64,000 nucleotides of DNA from Microvirga rosea (GTDB lineage Bacteria; Pseudomonadota; Alphaproteobacteria; Rhizobiales; Beijerinckiaceae): NCBI RefSeq assembly GCF_020595095.1, contig NZ_JAJDOP010000001.1, forward strand, positions 831,714-895,713. The letters run 5' to 3'. Below, one piece after another: positions 32,984-41,547 of the stretch. Below the pieces are notes generated by a model. It was given only the letters and a program-made list of their open reading frames with translations. It was not told the origin of the DNA and searched no databases. The stretch's first letter is position 1; every line of letters begins with the position of its first letter. The translations under genes were made by a program, and so were the position numbers.

Positions 32984-34336
32984 ATGCTGCTTCGGAAACG
33001 CGGGCGCATGATTCGGCTCGCCGTTTTTCTCATGGGGCTCGAGACCATGCGCCGTCAGTGGCCATCCTTGGCCGTGCTGGGCGTTCTGTGGTTCGCCCTT
33101 GGCCTCGTGATCATGCTCGATGCCGCGGACGGCATGACGGTCGTCATCACGGAAACCTTCGGCTACCTGCTCGTTGCGGAAGGGCTGGTGGCCGTGATCT
33201 TTTCCCTTGGGCTCGGCCGCCGCGGAAGGTTCTTCCTCGCCCGCGCGCTGGTGATGATGGTGCTGGGGCTGCTCGTCGTCGATCTTCCGTGGCGCAACGA
33301 TCTCGCCAACAGCGTGCTGTTCGGAATCGCGTTTCTGCTGGACGGTGCCATCCGGCTCGCGGCCGCGTTCCTGGTGCGTTATTCGCGCTGGCGGGTCGTG
33401 GCGGCGCTGGCGCTGGTGGAAATCGGCCTCGCCGGCCTGGCCTTTTCCAGCTGGCCGATCCCGTACACGAAAACGGTTCCGTTCTGCATCGGCGTCGCGC
33501 TTTTTCTGTCCGGCTTCACGTTCCTGCGCCTTGCCCTCGGCTTGAGGCGGCTGCCGCCGGCAGCAGGCGCCTGGCCCCTTTTCGCCAAGAGCCGCTGGCT
33601 GCCTCCGCCCGCCGATCCCGCTCTCTTCGTTACGCCGGATGTGCCCGAACTGCTGATGATCCGTGTCTGGACGCCGGCCGGAGCGGCCCGGGAGGCCCGC
33701 TCGGCGCCGGTGGTCGACCGCTATATCGCGGCTGTCGATCGCAACGGTGTCGTATCGACCGGACACGCGGCCCTCGAATGCGGATCGGATATCTATGTCA
33801 GTCATTATCCGGGCACGGAGCTGGACCTGAGCTTGAGCGCGTTCACCCGCGCGCTGCGAGCCGACGCCGCCAACAACATGTCGGGCCGTTTCCAGCCGTC
33901 CTATCCCCACGAATCGGCGCGTTGGCGCGAAGCCGATGCCCTGGTGAAGTTTCACCGCTTCGATGCGGCGAAGCTCCGCGCCCATTGGTCCGCCTATCGG
34001 GAGGACGACACCTACAACCTCACGGACCGGAACTGTTCCGTCGCGGTTGCCCTGGCGCTGGAGGCGGCTTTGGAAGGGGTTCTGGCCACCGATAAAGTGT
34101 GGCGGCGCTTCATGCGCCTCCTGGTCAATCCGGATCTCTGGTTGGCGGCCGCGCTGCGGGAGCGCGCGGAAGCCATGACGTGGACGCCCGGCCTCGTCCT
34201 GGACTACGCCCATGCCTTGCGCCGTGTCGTGCATCCTGCGGCGCAGCGCTGGCCGGCTAGGATTCATAACGCCCTTCGCGAGCACCGCCGCGTGCGGGCC
34301 GAGCGACAGAACGCCGACGGAACGGCGCCCGTGTAA
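32984..34336 (+). CDS. HdeD-like membrane domain fused to a papain-like (DUF4105-like) domain
   Basis: About 450 residues. The first 200 residues form six closely spaced membrane segments like the HdeD/DUF308 acid-resistance family. The C-terminal 230 residues are soluble and carry H261 in STGHAALECGSDIYVSHYP and C351 in YNLTDRNCSVAVALALEA. The order His-then-Cys and these contexts recall permuted papain-like folds (DUF4105/NlpC-like). A peptidase, amidase or acyltransferase activity near the membrane is a guess. The start is uncertain: the frame is open to 32690 inside rppH, and ATGs at 32984, 33008 and 33032 all lack a good ribosome site. It is probably downstream of rppH in the same transcript. 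Confidence 0.7.
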   Translation: MLLRKRGRMIRLAVFLMGLETMRRQWPSLAVLGVLWFALGLVIMLDAADGMTVVITETFGYLLVAEGLVAVIFSLGLGRRGRFFLARALVMMVLGLLVVDLPWRNDLANSVLFGIAFLLDGAIRLAAAFLVRYSRWRVVAALALVEIGLAGLAFSSWPIPYTKTVPFCIGVALFLSGFTFLRLALGLRRLPPAAGAWPLFAKSRWLPPPADPALFVTPDVPELLMIRVWTPAGAAREARSAPVVDRYIAAVDRNGVVSTGHAALECGSDIYVSHYPGTELDLSLSAFTRALRADAANNMSGRFQPSYPHESARWREADALVKFHRFDAAKLRAHWSAYREDDTYNLTDRNCSVAVALALEAALEGVLATDKVWRRFMRLLVNPDLWLAAALRERAEAMTWTPGLVLDYAHALRRVVHPAAQRWPARIHNALREHRRVRAERQNADGTAPV

Positions 34337-34360
34337 AGCAGGCTGATGTGCGGGGATATT

Positions 34361-34445
34361 TGGTGCCCCTGGCCGGGATCGAACCAGCACTCCTTGCGGA
34401 ACTCGATTTTGAGTCGAGCGCGTCTACCAATTCCGCCACAGGGGC
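34361..34445 (-). tRNA. tRNA-Leu (anticodon CAA)
   Basis: On the minus strand the acceptor stem GCCCCTG pairs with CAGGGGC, and the 3' CCA is encoded. The anticodon arm CTCGA-CTCAAAA-TCGAG gives CAA (reads UUG). A variable arm and GGTTCGATCC T arm fit a class II leucine tRNA. It lies between the HdeD-fusion gene and the DedA-like gene. tRNA 3' ends are common integration sites, but no integrase or repeat of the end is seen nearby. Confidence 0.95.
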
Positions 34446-34595
34446 AACGCGGGAAGCCGAGTAACACGGGCCAGGAAGGGTGGTCAATGCGCTTCGGGCG
34501 GAGACGCGCGGCAATAGGGGGCTCTCGCCAGGGCGCGCGGCTTGTGCTCAAAGGGGCACGCCCTTATAGCCTCGGCCGCTGCCTGCTGGATCATC

Positions 34596-35177
34596 ATGCT
34601 CAGACGCCTCTACGACTGGACTCTCTCCCTCGCGGGCAAGCCTTCGGCCCCTTATGCGCTGGCGGCGGTGTCGTTCGCGGAGAGCTCCTTCTTTCCCGTG
34701 CCGCCGGACGTCATGCTGGTGCCGATGATGCTGGCGCGGCCCGACAAGGCCTGGTCCTATGCGCTGATCTGCACCATCGCTTCGGTTCTCGGCGGGATCC
34801 TGGGATATTTCATCGGCCTGCTGCTCTATGATTCCCTCGGCGCCTGGCTGTTCCGGCTCTATGGCCTGGCGGAGGGCGCGGAGACTTTCCGGCACGGCTA
34901 TGCGCAGTATGGACACTGGGTCATCCTGCTCAAAGGCCTGACTCCCATTCCCTACAAGCTCGTCACGATCACGTCCGGCTTCGCCGGATACAGCCTCGGC
35001 TGGTTCATCCTGCTGTCCATCATCACCCGCGGCGCGCGCTTCTTTGTGATCGCCCTTTTGATGAGTCGCTTCGGACCGACGATCAAGTCTGTGATAGATC
35101 GCCATTTCAACCTGGTGGCCATCCTGGCGATCGCGGCCTTTATCGGCGGGTTCGTGGCATTTCGGTATCTGTTCTGA
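34596..35177 (+). CDS. YqaA/DedA-family membrane protein
   Basis: A 193-residue inner-membrane protein with about five hydrophobic stretches. DedA/SNARE-associated landmarks include FAESSFFPVPPDVMLVPM near the start and LLKGLTPIPYKLVTITSGFAGYSLGWF later. YqaA-like proteins belong to the DedA superfamily, which is linked to lipid-carrier or phospholipid flipping. The ATG at 34596 precedes the conserved MLRRLYDW start; an upstream in-frame ATG at 34542 overlaps no known motif. It is followed five bases later by dsbB with a GGAGG ribosome site. Confidence 0.88.
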   Translation: MLRRLYDWTLSLAGKPSAPYALAAVSFAESSFFPVPPDVMLVPMMLARPDKAWSYALICTIASVLGGILGYFIGLLLYDSLGAWLFRLYGLAEGAETFRHGYAQYGHWVILLKGLTPIPYKLVTITSGFAGYSLGWFILLSIITRGARFFVIALLMSRFGPTIKSVIDRHFNLVAILAIAAFIGGFVAFRYLF

Positions 35178-35188
35178 GGAGGATGAGG

Positions 35189-35677
35189 ATGCGGTCTCGT
35201 CTGACGATGCGGCAGGCGGCGCTCGCCCTTGCCCTGGCGGCGGCGGCGGCCGTCGGCGGCGCGCTCGTGTTCCAGCATGTGTGGGGCTATCAGCCCTGCA
35301 AGCTGTGTCTCGAGCAACGCTATCCCTATTATCTCGGAATTCCGCTCGCCCTCGTGACGGCGCTTCTGCCGCCACCCTGGATCAGAATCGGCCTGTGGTG
35401 CCTCGCGCTGGTGTTTCTCGTCAGCATCGGCATGGGCGTCTACCATGCGGGCGTGGAATGGGGTTTCTGGCTCGGGCCCAGCGATTGCGGAGGCGGGTCG
35501 GCGCCCGGCACGGGCAATGTGGGAGATCTCCTCGGCCAGCTGTCCAATATCCGCGTCGTCAGCTGCACGGAGGCAGCCTGGCGCTTCCTGGGTCTCTCGC
35601 TGGCCGGGTGGAATGCGCTGATCTCCGGAGCCCTCGCGGCCCTGGCGGGCTTCGCCGCCCTGAGGGGCAGGGCTTGA
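35189..35677 (+). CDS. dsbB: Disulfide bond formation protein B
   Basis: A 162-residue membrane oxidase that passes electrons from DsbA to quinone. Four hydrophobic segments are visible. The first periplasmic loop has the CxxC pair in YQPCKLCLEQR (redox pair, quinone side), and the second loop holds the cysteines of PSDCGGG and VVSCTEA that exchange with DsbA. The start is chosen at the second of two ATGs because GGAGG would touch the first one directly. It is translationally linked to the DedA-like gene. No dsbA is in the window; TlpA at 51528 is the other thiol-redox gene. Confidence 0.92.
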   Translation: MRSRLTMRQAALALALAAAAAVGGALVFQHVWGYQPCKLCLEQRYPYYLGIPLALVTALLPPPWIRIGLWCLALVFLVSIGMGVYHAGVEWGFWLGPSDCGGGSAPGTGNVGDLLGQLSNIRVVSCTEAAWRFLGLSLAGWNALISGALAALAGFAALRGRA

Positions 35678-35678
35678 T

Positions 35679-36248
35679 TTACGGCTCCAGCTCGCTGTCC
35701 CAATAGAGATAATCCAGCCAGCTGTCGTGGAGATAGTTCGGCGGGAAAAGGCGGCCGTTGGAATGAAGATCGTGAAGGGTCGGGGCGAAGGGACTTTGCC
35801 GTGGCCACATCTCCACGTCGTGCGGCATGCGATCCCCTTTTCTTAAGTTGCAGGGGGCACAGGCGGCGACCACGTTTTCCCAGGTTGTCTGACCGCCCTT
35901 GGAGCGGGGAACGACGTGGTCGAAGGTCAGATCCTCATGGGTGCCGCAATATTGGCAGGTGAAGCGGTCGCGGAGGAAGACGTTGAAGCGGGTGAAGGCG
36001 GGGTTTCGAGAGGGTTTGACGTAGGTCTTGAGGGAGATCACCGAAGGAAGTCGGATCTCGAAGCTCGGACTTCGTACGACTTTATCGTATTCCGATACGA
36101 TATTGACCCGATCGAGAAAGACCGCCTTGATCGCATCCTGCCAACACCAGATGGACAAGGGGTAGTAACTCAAAGGCCGGTAATCGGCATTGAGGACAAG
36201 GGCCGGGCAGGCTTCCGGCCGTACAACAGGCTGGACGTGTATCGTCAC
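35679..36248 (-). CDS. HNH endonuclease family protein
   Basis: A 189-residue protein with one HNH domain. The zinc-binding Cys pair is in CQYCG, the HNH core in FDHVVPRSKGGQTTWENVVAACAPCN with the second Cys pair, and the N-terminal part LVLNADYRPLSYYPLSIW is typical of a family conserved in Rhizobiales. It lacks neighbours suggesting restriction or phage function, so it is probably a chromosomal housekeeping nuclease of unknown role. Its stop nearly abuts dsbB in convergent orientation. Confidence 0.88.
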   Translation of the reverse strand: MTIHVQPVVRPEACPALVLNADYRPLSYYPLSIWCWQDAIKAVFLDRVNIVSEYDKVVRSPSFEIRLPSVISLKTYVKPSRNPAFTRFNVFLRDRFTCQYCGTHEDLTFDHVVPRSKGGQTTWENVVAACAPCNLRKGDRMPHDVEMWPRQSPFAPTLHDLHSNGRLFPPNYLHDSWLDYLYWDSELEP

Positions 36249-36445
36249 ATCACCTCCTCATGAAGAAGAGCCGCATCCCGTTCCAATATGACTATAGAGA
36301 GTGTGACGCTGTTGTGAAGCGCGGGACGCGAGCGACTGTGACGCACCCACAGAAAACGTTCGAAAACAGGGGAGGCGACTTTGGTCAGGACTGATCGCAG
36401 CGGCGGCTTCGAGCCCGGGACGGCTCGGGACACGCGGCCTTCTCC

Positions 36446-36964
36446 ATGAATTTTCTTCACGAAGCCCAGTCCTGGATCGAGCCGATGATCATGGCCCACG
36501 GCGCGCTGGCTCTGTTCCTGATCCTCTATGGCGAGTCCTTCGGCCTGCCTTTGCCGGGTGAGAGCGCGCTCATCGCTGCGGCCCTGCTGGCGGCGCATGG
36601 GGATCTGCCGATCGGCAGCGTCTTCCTGGCGGCTTGGGGCGGGGCGGTCCTGGGCGACAGTACGGGCTATCTCATCGGCCGATGGGGCGGGCGCTATGCG
36701 CTCAGGCGATATGGCGGGTTCTTCAAGCTCACGCCCGAGCGTCTCGACCACCTTGAAAAGACGGCGCGCGACAGGGGCTTCCTCGTCGTGTTCACCGCGC
36801 GCTTCGTCGTGGTTTTGCGCCAGCTCAACGGCATCGTTGCCGGCTCCGTGGGCATGCCCTGGCCCCACTTCGTGCTCGCGAACGCCCTGGGCGCCGCACT
36901 TTGGGCCGGGCTCTGGAGCTTCGGCCCCTACCTGTTCACGGACTGGTTCCGGCGCTTCCTTTAG
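36446..36964 (+). CDS. DedA-family membrane protein
   Basis: A 172-residue DedA protein. Near the start it has YGESFGLPLPGESAL with the conserved Glu and Pro, followed by GAVLGDSTGYLIGRWGGRYALRRYG and the FTARFVVVLRQLNGIVAGSVGMPW block with the essential arginine. It has about five membrane spans. DedA proteins are implicated in undecaprenyl phosphate or phospholipid translocation. Its 3' end overlaps the 3' end of the convergent cytochrome gene by 29 bp. Confidence 0.9.
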   Translation: MNFLHEAQSWIEPMIMAHGALALFLILYGESFGLPLPGESALIAAALLAAHGDLPIGSVFLAAWGGAVLGDSTGYLIGRWGGRYALRRYGGFFKLTPERLDHLEKTARDRGFLVVFTARFVVVLRQLNGIVAGSVGMPWPHFVLANALGAALWAGLWSFGPYLFTDWFRRFL

Positions 36965-37970
36965 GGGGCTCGGATGACGTGCTTTGCGCTGCCTTGAGCC
37001 GGGCCAGCTCCGCACGGATCGGCCCGAAGGGGCCATAAACATGCTGCTCCCGGTTGAACCCGTCGGCGTAGGGGCCATAGGGCGTATCGACGGGCTTTTG
37101 CAGAAGGTTCGGATAATCCTTGTCGCTATCGGGCTTTTGCGGCCGGGGCCGCGAAATCACAAAAGCGGCGACATCCCACGCGTCCTCGGGCCCCAGGCGC
37201 GGAAAGAGGTAGTTCGTGCCGTTGGGCATGTTGTCATGGACGAAATTCGCGATCGTCGAGAGCCGGTTCATTCCCGCGCCCGTATTGAAGGTGTCGGGCC
37301 CCCAGAGGGGCGGCACCATGTAGCCGAGATCCGTGCCCGGCAGACTGCGCCTGAGCCCCTGGCCGTCCGTATTGTGGCAGGCCGCGCAGGTCTGCCGATA
37401 GATGGCCTCGCCGCGATGGGGATCGGCGGCGCGTTCCAGCTCCGCGATCCGGCCTGCGCCATAGCCCGTCAAGGTTTCCCCCGGGTTCACGCCTTGGGAC
37501 AGAAAATCGATATAGGCCGTGATGGCCTGCATTTCGGGCGCGTCGAGAGGAAGGGGGCGGCCGTTCATGCTGCGCGTCATGCAGGCATTGATCCGTTCCG
37601 GCAGGGAGATCGGGCGGCCGGTTTCCGCGTCATAGGCGGGAAACTGGTCCTTGAGGCCCCAGAGCGGATTGCCGAACTTCTTGGTGCCCGCATCAAGATG
37701 GCAATTGCGGCAGGCGAGGTTGTTTCCCGCATAGCGTTTGGACGGATCCACGACTTCGGGGCCGATATGGGCGTAGGTCGCGGTGATCAGGTCGCGGCCC
37801 TGCCGCACCAGCCGTCCGTGGTCGTTGTCGGGGAGCGACCCGAGATCGGGAACATTCCAGAAGGGGTCGGGTGCCGGGGAGGCCGTTTGCGCAAAAAGAA
37901 GTGGCGCTCCGAGACAGAGCGCCAAGGCACAGGTCGCCGCTTGGACGATGATGCGCAGTCTGCTTTTCAT
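36936..37970 (-). CDS. Dihaem cytochrome c, TsdA-like (thiosulfate dehydrogenase family)
   Basis: A 344-residue periplasmic dihaem protein with signal peptide (residues 1-28). Haem sites are CRNCH at 87-91 and CAACH at 195-199. Around the first haem lies CRNCHLDAGTKKFGNPLWG, and Cys130 in INACMTRSMNG is placed like the unusual cysteine haem ligand of TsdA, which oxidises thiosulfate to tetrathionate. The ATG follows GGAAGG; an in-frame GTG/ATG further upstream (38000) adds ten residues. No sox genes are near. The exact substrate is inference, and a generic dihaem electron carrier is the alternative. Confidence 0.78.
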   Translation of the reverse strand: MKSRLRIIVQAATCALALCLGAPLLFAQTASPAPDPFWNVPDLGSLPDNDHGRLVRQGRDLITATYAHIGPEVVDPSKRYAGNNLACRNCHLDAGTKKFGNPLWGLKDQFPAYDAETGRPISLPERINACMTRSMNGRPLPLDAPEMQAITAYIDFLSQGVNPGETLTGYGAGRIAELERAADPHRGEAIYRQTCAACHNTDGQGLRRSLPGTDLGYMVPPLWGPDTFNTGAGMNRLSTIANFVHDNMPNGTNYLFPRLGPEDAWDVAAFVISRPRPQKPDSDKDYPNLLQKPVDTPYGPYADGFNREQHVYGPFGPIRAELARLKAAQSTSSEPPKGSAGTSP

Positions 37971-38057
37971 GGACCTTCCATCTTCCCGAACGGAAGCCAT
38001 GATGCCAGCTGTCAGGGCCGGACGCCAGAACGAAGCTTGACAGGAAAGGCGATGGCT

Positions 38058-38939
38058 TCAGCGGGTCGGGACGGGCTTCTCGCCGCGGTAGTCATAGAAC
38101 CCGCGCTTGGCCTTGCGGCCGAGCCAGCCGGCCTCGACATACTTCACGAGGAGCGGGCAGGGGCGATACTTCGAATCGGCCAGGCCTTCGTGAAGCACCT
38201 GCATGACGGACAGGCAGGTATCGAGGCCGATGAAGTCCGCCAGCTGCAGCGGGCCCATGGGATGATTGGCGCCGAGGCGCATCGCCGTGTCGATGGCATC
38301 GACCGAACCGACACCCTCGTAAAGGGTGTAGATCGCCTCGTTGATCATCGGAAGCAGGATGCGATTGACGATGAAGGCCGGAAAATCCTCTGAAACCGTC
38401 ACGGTCTTCCCGAGCTTTCCGATGAACTCCTTGGCGGATTCGTATGTCGGATCCTCGGTGGCGATGCCGCGAATCAGCTCGACGAGCTGCATCACCGGCA
38501 CGGGGTTCATGAAGTGGATTCCGATGAACCGTTCAGGCCGGTCCGTGGCCGCCGCAAGGCGCGTGATGGAAATCGACGATGTATTCGTGGCGATCATCGC
38601 GTCGGGGCGAAGGGACGGGCAGAGATTCGTGAAGATCTTGCGCTTCACTTCCTCGTTCTCGGTCGCCGCCTCGATGACGAGGTCGCAGCCGCCGAGATCG
38701 TCGTATGTCAGGGCCGGGACGATCTGAGCGAGCGCCGCCTGACGCTCCGCATCGGTAATGGCCTCCTTGGAGACCTGCCGCGCCATGTTTCCGTTGATGG
38801 TCGCGAGACCGGCCTTGATCCGCTCCTCGGAAATGTCGTGGAGCCGAACCGCGAAACCTGCGAGCGAACATACATGGGCAATGCCATTGCCCATCTGACC
38901 AGCGCCGATCACGCCAACGGTTTTGATCTCGATACCCAT
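38058..38939 (-). CDS. 3-hydroxybutyryl-CoA dehydrogenase
   Basis: A 293-residue NAD-dependent 3-hydroxyacyl-CoA dehydrogenase. It has the Rossmann motif GVIGAGQMGNGIAHV (residues 9-23), NTSSISITRLA, the catalytic His in IGIHFMNPVPVMQLVELI, and the C-terminal dimer domain with RILLPMINEAIYTLYEG and LGANHPMGPLQLADFIGLD. It acts in butyrate/PHB or fatty acid metabolism. It sits downstream of etfB-etfA on the same strand, a grouping conserved in Rhizobiales. Confidence 0.94.
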   Translation of the reverse strand: MGIEIKTVGVIGAGQMGNGIAHVCSLAGFAVRLHDISEERIKAGLATINGNMARQVSKEAITDAERQAALAQIVPALTYDDLGGCDLVIEAATENEEVKRKIFTNLCPSLRPDAMIATNTSSISITRLAAATDRPERFIGIHFMNPVPVMQLVELIRGIATEDPTYESAKEFIGKLGKTVTVSEDFPAFIVNRILLPMINEAIYTLYEGVGSVDAIDTAMRLGANHPMGPLQLADFIGLDTCLSVMQVLHEGLADSKYRPCPLLVKYVEAGWLGRKAKRGFYDYRGEKPVPTR

Positions 38940-38971
38940 CTTCCTGCTGCCCCGGGCACCTTACGCGCCCT

Positions 38972-39001
38972 CAAAAGAGACCGGGCAGCGATCCGCCCGG
39001 T
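38972..39001 (-). terminator. Hairpin after etfA
   Basis: On the minus strand ACCGGGC, eight bases, GCCCGGT followed by CTCTTTT, between etfA and the hydroxybutyryl-CoA dehydrogenase gene. Short stem and weak U-tract suggest partial termination, letting etf genes be expressed above the dehydrogenase. Confidence 0.6.
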
Positions 39002-39019
39002 TCAGTCTTATTCCTGGAC

Positions 39020-39964
39020 TCACTGACCCGCCTTGGTCAACTCCTCTTGGAGCTGTGGCAGAAGCTGGAACAGGTCGCCCACCAGTCCGTAATCGGCGAC
39101 CTGAAAGATCGGTGCCTCTTCGTCCTTGTTGATCGCCACGATGACTTTCGAATCCTTCATACCGGCGAGGTGCTGAATGGCGCCTGAAATGCCGACGGCG
39201 ATATAAAGATCCGGAGCCACCACCTTGCCGGTCTGGCCGACCTGCCAATCGTTCGGCGCATAGCCGGCATCGACCGCCGCGCGGGAGGCGCCCATGGCGG
39301 CTCCGAGCTTGTCGGCGATCGGCTCGATGTACTTCGTGAAGTTTTCCGCCGAGCCCAAGGAGCGGCCGCCGGAAATGATGATCCGCGCGGAGGTCAGTTC
39401 AGGACGGTCGGATTGGGCGATCTCCTCACCCTTGAAGCGGGAGATACTGGGATCCTCGGCCGCATTCACGCTCTCCACCGGAGCGGAACCGCCCTCGCCG
39501 GCCGCCGGAAAAGCCGCCGTGCGCACGGTGATGACTTTCTTTCCGTCGGTGGCCTGGACCGTCTGAATCGCGTTGCCGGCATAGATCGGCCTCTCGAAGG
39601 TGTCGGGGGAGACGACCTTCGTGATGTCGGAGATCTGCATGACGTCCAGCAGGGCTGCCACGCGCGGCATCACGTTCTTGCCGTTCGTCGTCGCGGCAGC
39701 CACGAGGGCGTCATAGGAGTCCGCGAGCGATACGATGAGGGCGGCAAAAGGCTCCGCGAGCTGGTGCTCGTAGGCAGCGGCATCGGCCAGAAGAACCTTC
39801 TCGACACCTTCGAGTTTGGCGGCTGCGTCGGCGGCGGCTTTTGCATTCGATCCCGCGACCAGAACATGAACCGGGGCGCCCAGCGCCTTGGCGGCCGACA
39901 GGGCCTTGTGCGTCGCGTCCTTGAGGTGAGCGTTGTCGTGCTCGGCGATTAGAAGCGTCGTCAT
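39020..39964 (-). CDS. etfA: Electron transfer flavoprotein alpha subunit
   Basis: A 314-residue FAD-binding subunit. The C-terminal FAD domain carries the family signature LYIAVGISGAIQHLAGMKDSK and VAINKDEEAPIFQVADYGLVGD. The N-terminal half has the adenine-nucleotide-like fold shared with EtfB. ETF collects electrons from acyl-CoA and other dehydrogenases and passes them to ETF-quinone oxidoreductase. It follows etfB by 13 bp in one operon. Confidence 0.96.
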   Translation of the reverse strand: MTTLLIAEHDNAHLKDATHKALSAAKALGAPVHVLVAGSNAKAAADAAAKLEGVEKVLLADAAAYEHQLAEPFAALIVSLADSYDALVAAATTNGKNVMPRVAALLDVMQISDITKVVSPDTFERPIYAGNAIQTVQATDGKKVITVRTAAFPAAGEGGSAPVESVNAAEDPSISRFKGEEIAQSDRPELTSARIIISGGRSLGSAENFTKYIEPIADKLGAAMGASRAAVDAGYAPNDWQVGQTGKVVAPDLYIAVGISGAIQHLAGMKDSKVIVAINKDEEAPIFQVADYGLVGDLFQLLPQLQEELTKAGQ

Positions 39965-39977
39965 CGAATAATCTCCC

Positions 39978-40727
39978 TTAGAGCACGCCGGCTTCAGTCT
40001 TCAGCTTCTGAACCAGCTCGGCCACGGAGCCGACCTTCACGCCGGCCTTGCGGCCGCCGGGCTCCGTGGTCTTGAGGACCTTCAGACGGGGGCTGACATC
40101 GACGCCGAGCGCTTCCGGGCTGGTTTCGTCGAGGGGTTTCTTCTTCGCCTTCATGATGTTCGGAAGGCTGGCGTAGCGCGGCTCGTTGAGACGCAGGTCG
40201 GTCGTCACGATGGCCGGCAGATTGAGGGCGACCGTTTGCAGTCCGCCATCGACCTCGCGGGTCACGTCGATGCTGTTGCCGTCGACGTTGAGCTTGAAGG
40301 CGAAGGTTCCCTGAGGCCAGTTCAGAAGGGCGGCGAGCATCTGGCCCGTCTGGTTGGAATCGTCATCGATCGCCTGCTTGCCCATGATCACGAGCTGGGG
40401 ATTTTCCTGCTCGATCACCTTCTTGAGGATCTTGGCGACCGCGAGCGGTTCGACTGTCGCGTCGGTCTTCACGAGAATGCCGCGGTCGGCACCCATGGCG
40501 AGGGCGGTACGGATCGTCTCTCCGGCCTGAGCGGGGCCGATGGACACGGCAACGACTTCGGTTGCCTTGCCTTGTTCCTTGAGGCGGATGGCTTCCTCGA
40601 CCGCGATCTCGTCGAAGGGATTCATCGACATTTTCACGTTGGCGAGTTCGACGCCGGATCCGTCTCCCTTGACCCTGATTTTCACATTGTAGTCGACGAC
40701 CCGTTTTACAGGCACCAGAAGCTTCAT
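39978..40727 (-). CDS. etfB: Electron transfer flavoprotein beta subunit
   Basis: A 249-residue AMP-binding subunit. The signature and recognition loop [20 protein letters not shown] is at about residues 183-202; the lysines at its end are the known target of ETF-beta methylation in some species. [20 protein letters not shown] is the standard N-terminus. It is the first gene of the etfB-etfA pair. Confidence 0.96.
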   Translation of the reverse strand: MKLLVPVKRVVDYNVKIRVKGDGSGVELANVKMSMNPFDEIAVEEAIRLKEQGKATEVVAVSIGPAQAGETIRTALAMGADRGILVKTDATVEPLAVAKILKKVIEQENPQLVIMGKQAIDDDSNQTGQMLAALLNWPQGTFAFKLNVDGNSIDVTREVDGGLQTVALNLPAIVTTDLRLNEPRYASLPNIMKAKKKPLDETSPEALGVDVSPRLKVLKTTEPGGRKAGVKVGSVAELVQKLKTEAGVL

Positions 40728-40830
40728 TCGTCTGTCCTCATCGAAAGGTCAGATCCGGCTGCGGTCGTTGGCCAGCTGTCCGGATAGGTAGGGAAAGATG
40801 ATCGGGACCGTAGCGGGCGGCGTCCGATTG

Positions 40831-41538
40831 TCAACGCGGCGCCTTCATTTCGTGCGTCTCGATCCTGGCCAGGAGAGGATCGAACCGATGCCGCATGAAA
40901 GGAATGAGCAGGGCGCCCGCCACGAACCCGGCGAGATGCGCAAACCAGCCCACACCCTCGTCCGTGCCGAAGAAGGCGGATACGAATTGCAGCACGAACC
41001 AAAAGCCGATGGCCCAGTAAGCGGGGAGGCGCAGGGGGATGCCCTGGAGAAAGAGCCCCCAGATGCGAACCCGCGGGTAAAGGATCAGGTAGGCTGCGAC
41101 CACGCCCGAAACGCCCCCGGAGGCGCCGATGAGAGGGCGGTGCGAATTCGCGTCGATCAGGGCATGCACGAAGCTTGCGAAGCCGCCGCACAGGAGGAAG
41201 AACGCCAGAAAGCGCCAATGCCCCATCGCATCCTCCACATTGTCCCCGAACACCCAGAGAAACGCCATGTTGCCGAGCAGGTGGAGCAGGGACGCATGGA
41301 GGAAGATGTTGGTGAAGAGCGTCAGCGGAACGGGAACGAACGGATACCCGTCGGGCAGGATCTCGGTGCCGAAAAGAACCGACGGGATAAGTCCGAGGCC
41401 GGCCACCATCGCGTCGGGCCCGAGAGGGCCATAGAACGTGAACAGATAGAGGAGCGCGCAGAGCACGAGCAGGCTTCGGGTTCCCGCCGGCGTCTTCAGG
41501 TTCTTCAAAGGAACGCCGTCATGCAGCGGGAGAAACAT
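40831..41538 (-). CDS. Rhomboid-family intramembrane serine protease
   Basis: A 235-residue membrane protein with six or seven spans. Rhomboid features are the HLLGNMAFLWVFGDNVED segment of TM2, catalytic serine in LIGASGGVSGV (GxSG motif) and catalytic histidine in FAHLAGFVAGAL. These proteases cut transmembrane helices; substrates are unknown. It follows the cobalamin adenosyltransferase gene by nine bases on the same strand and precedes etfB. Confidence 0.92.
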   Translation of the reverse strand: MFLPLHDGVPLKNLKTPAGTRSLLVLCALLYLFTFYGPLGPDAMVAGLGLIPSVLFGTEILPDGYPFVPVPLTLFTNIFLHASLLHLLGNMAFLWVFGDNVEDAMGHWRFLAFFLLCGGFASFVHALIDANSHRPLIGASGGVSGVVAAYLILYPRVRIWGLFLQGIPLRLPAYWAIGFWFVLQFVSAFFGTDEGVGWFAHLAGFVAGALLIPFMRHRFDPLLARIETHEMKAPR

Positions 41539-41547
41539 GGGCCGCCC

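Noticed and set aside
34361..34445. tRNA-Leu as an integration site for a mobile element
   Set aside because: No integrase, direct repeat of the tRNA end or atypical gene content beside it.
34346..34831. 161-residue open frame running through tRNA-Leu
   Set aside because: It overlaps the tRNA antisense and then the DedA-like gene in another frame.
35679..36248. HNH protein as part of a restriction or phage-defence system
   Set aside because: Neighbours are DsbB and DedA; no methyltransferase, helicase or toxin genes nearby.
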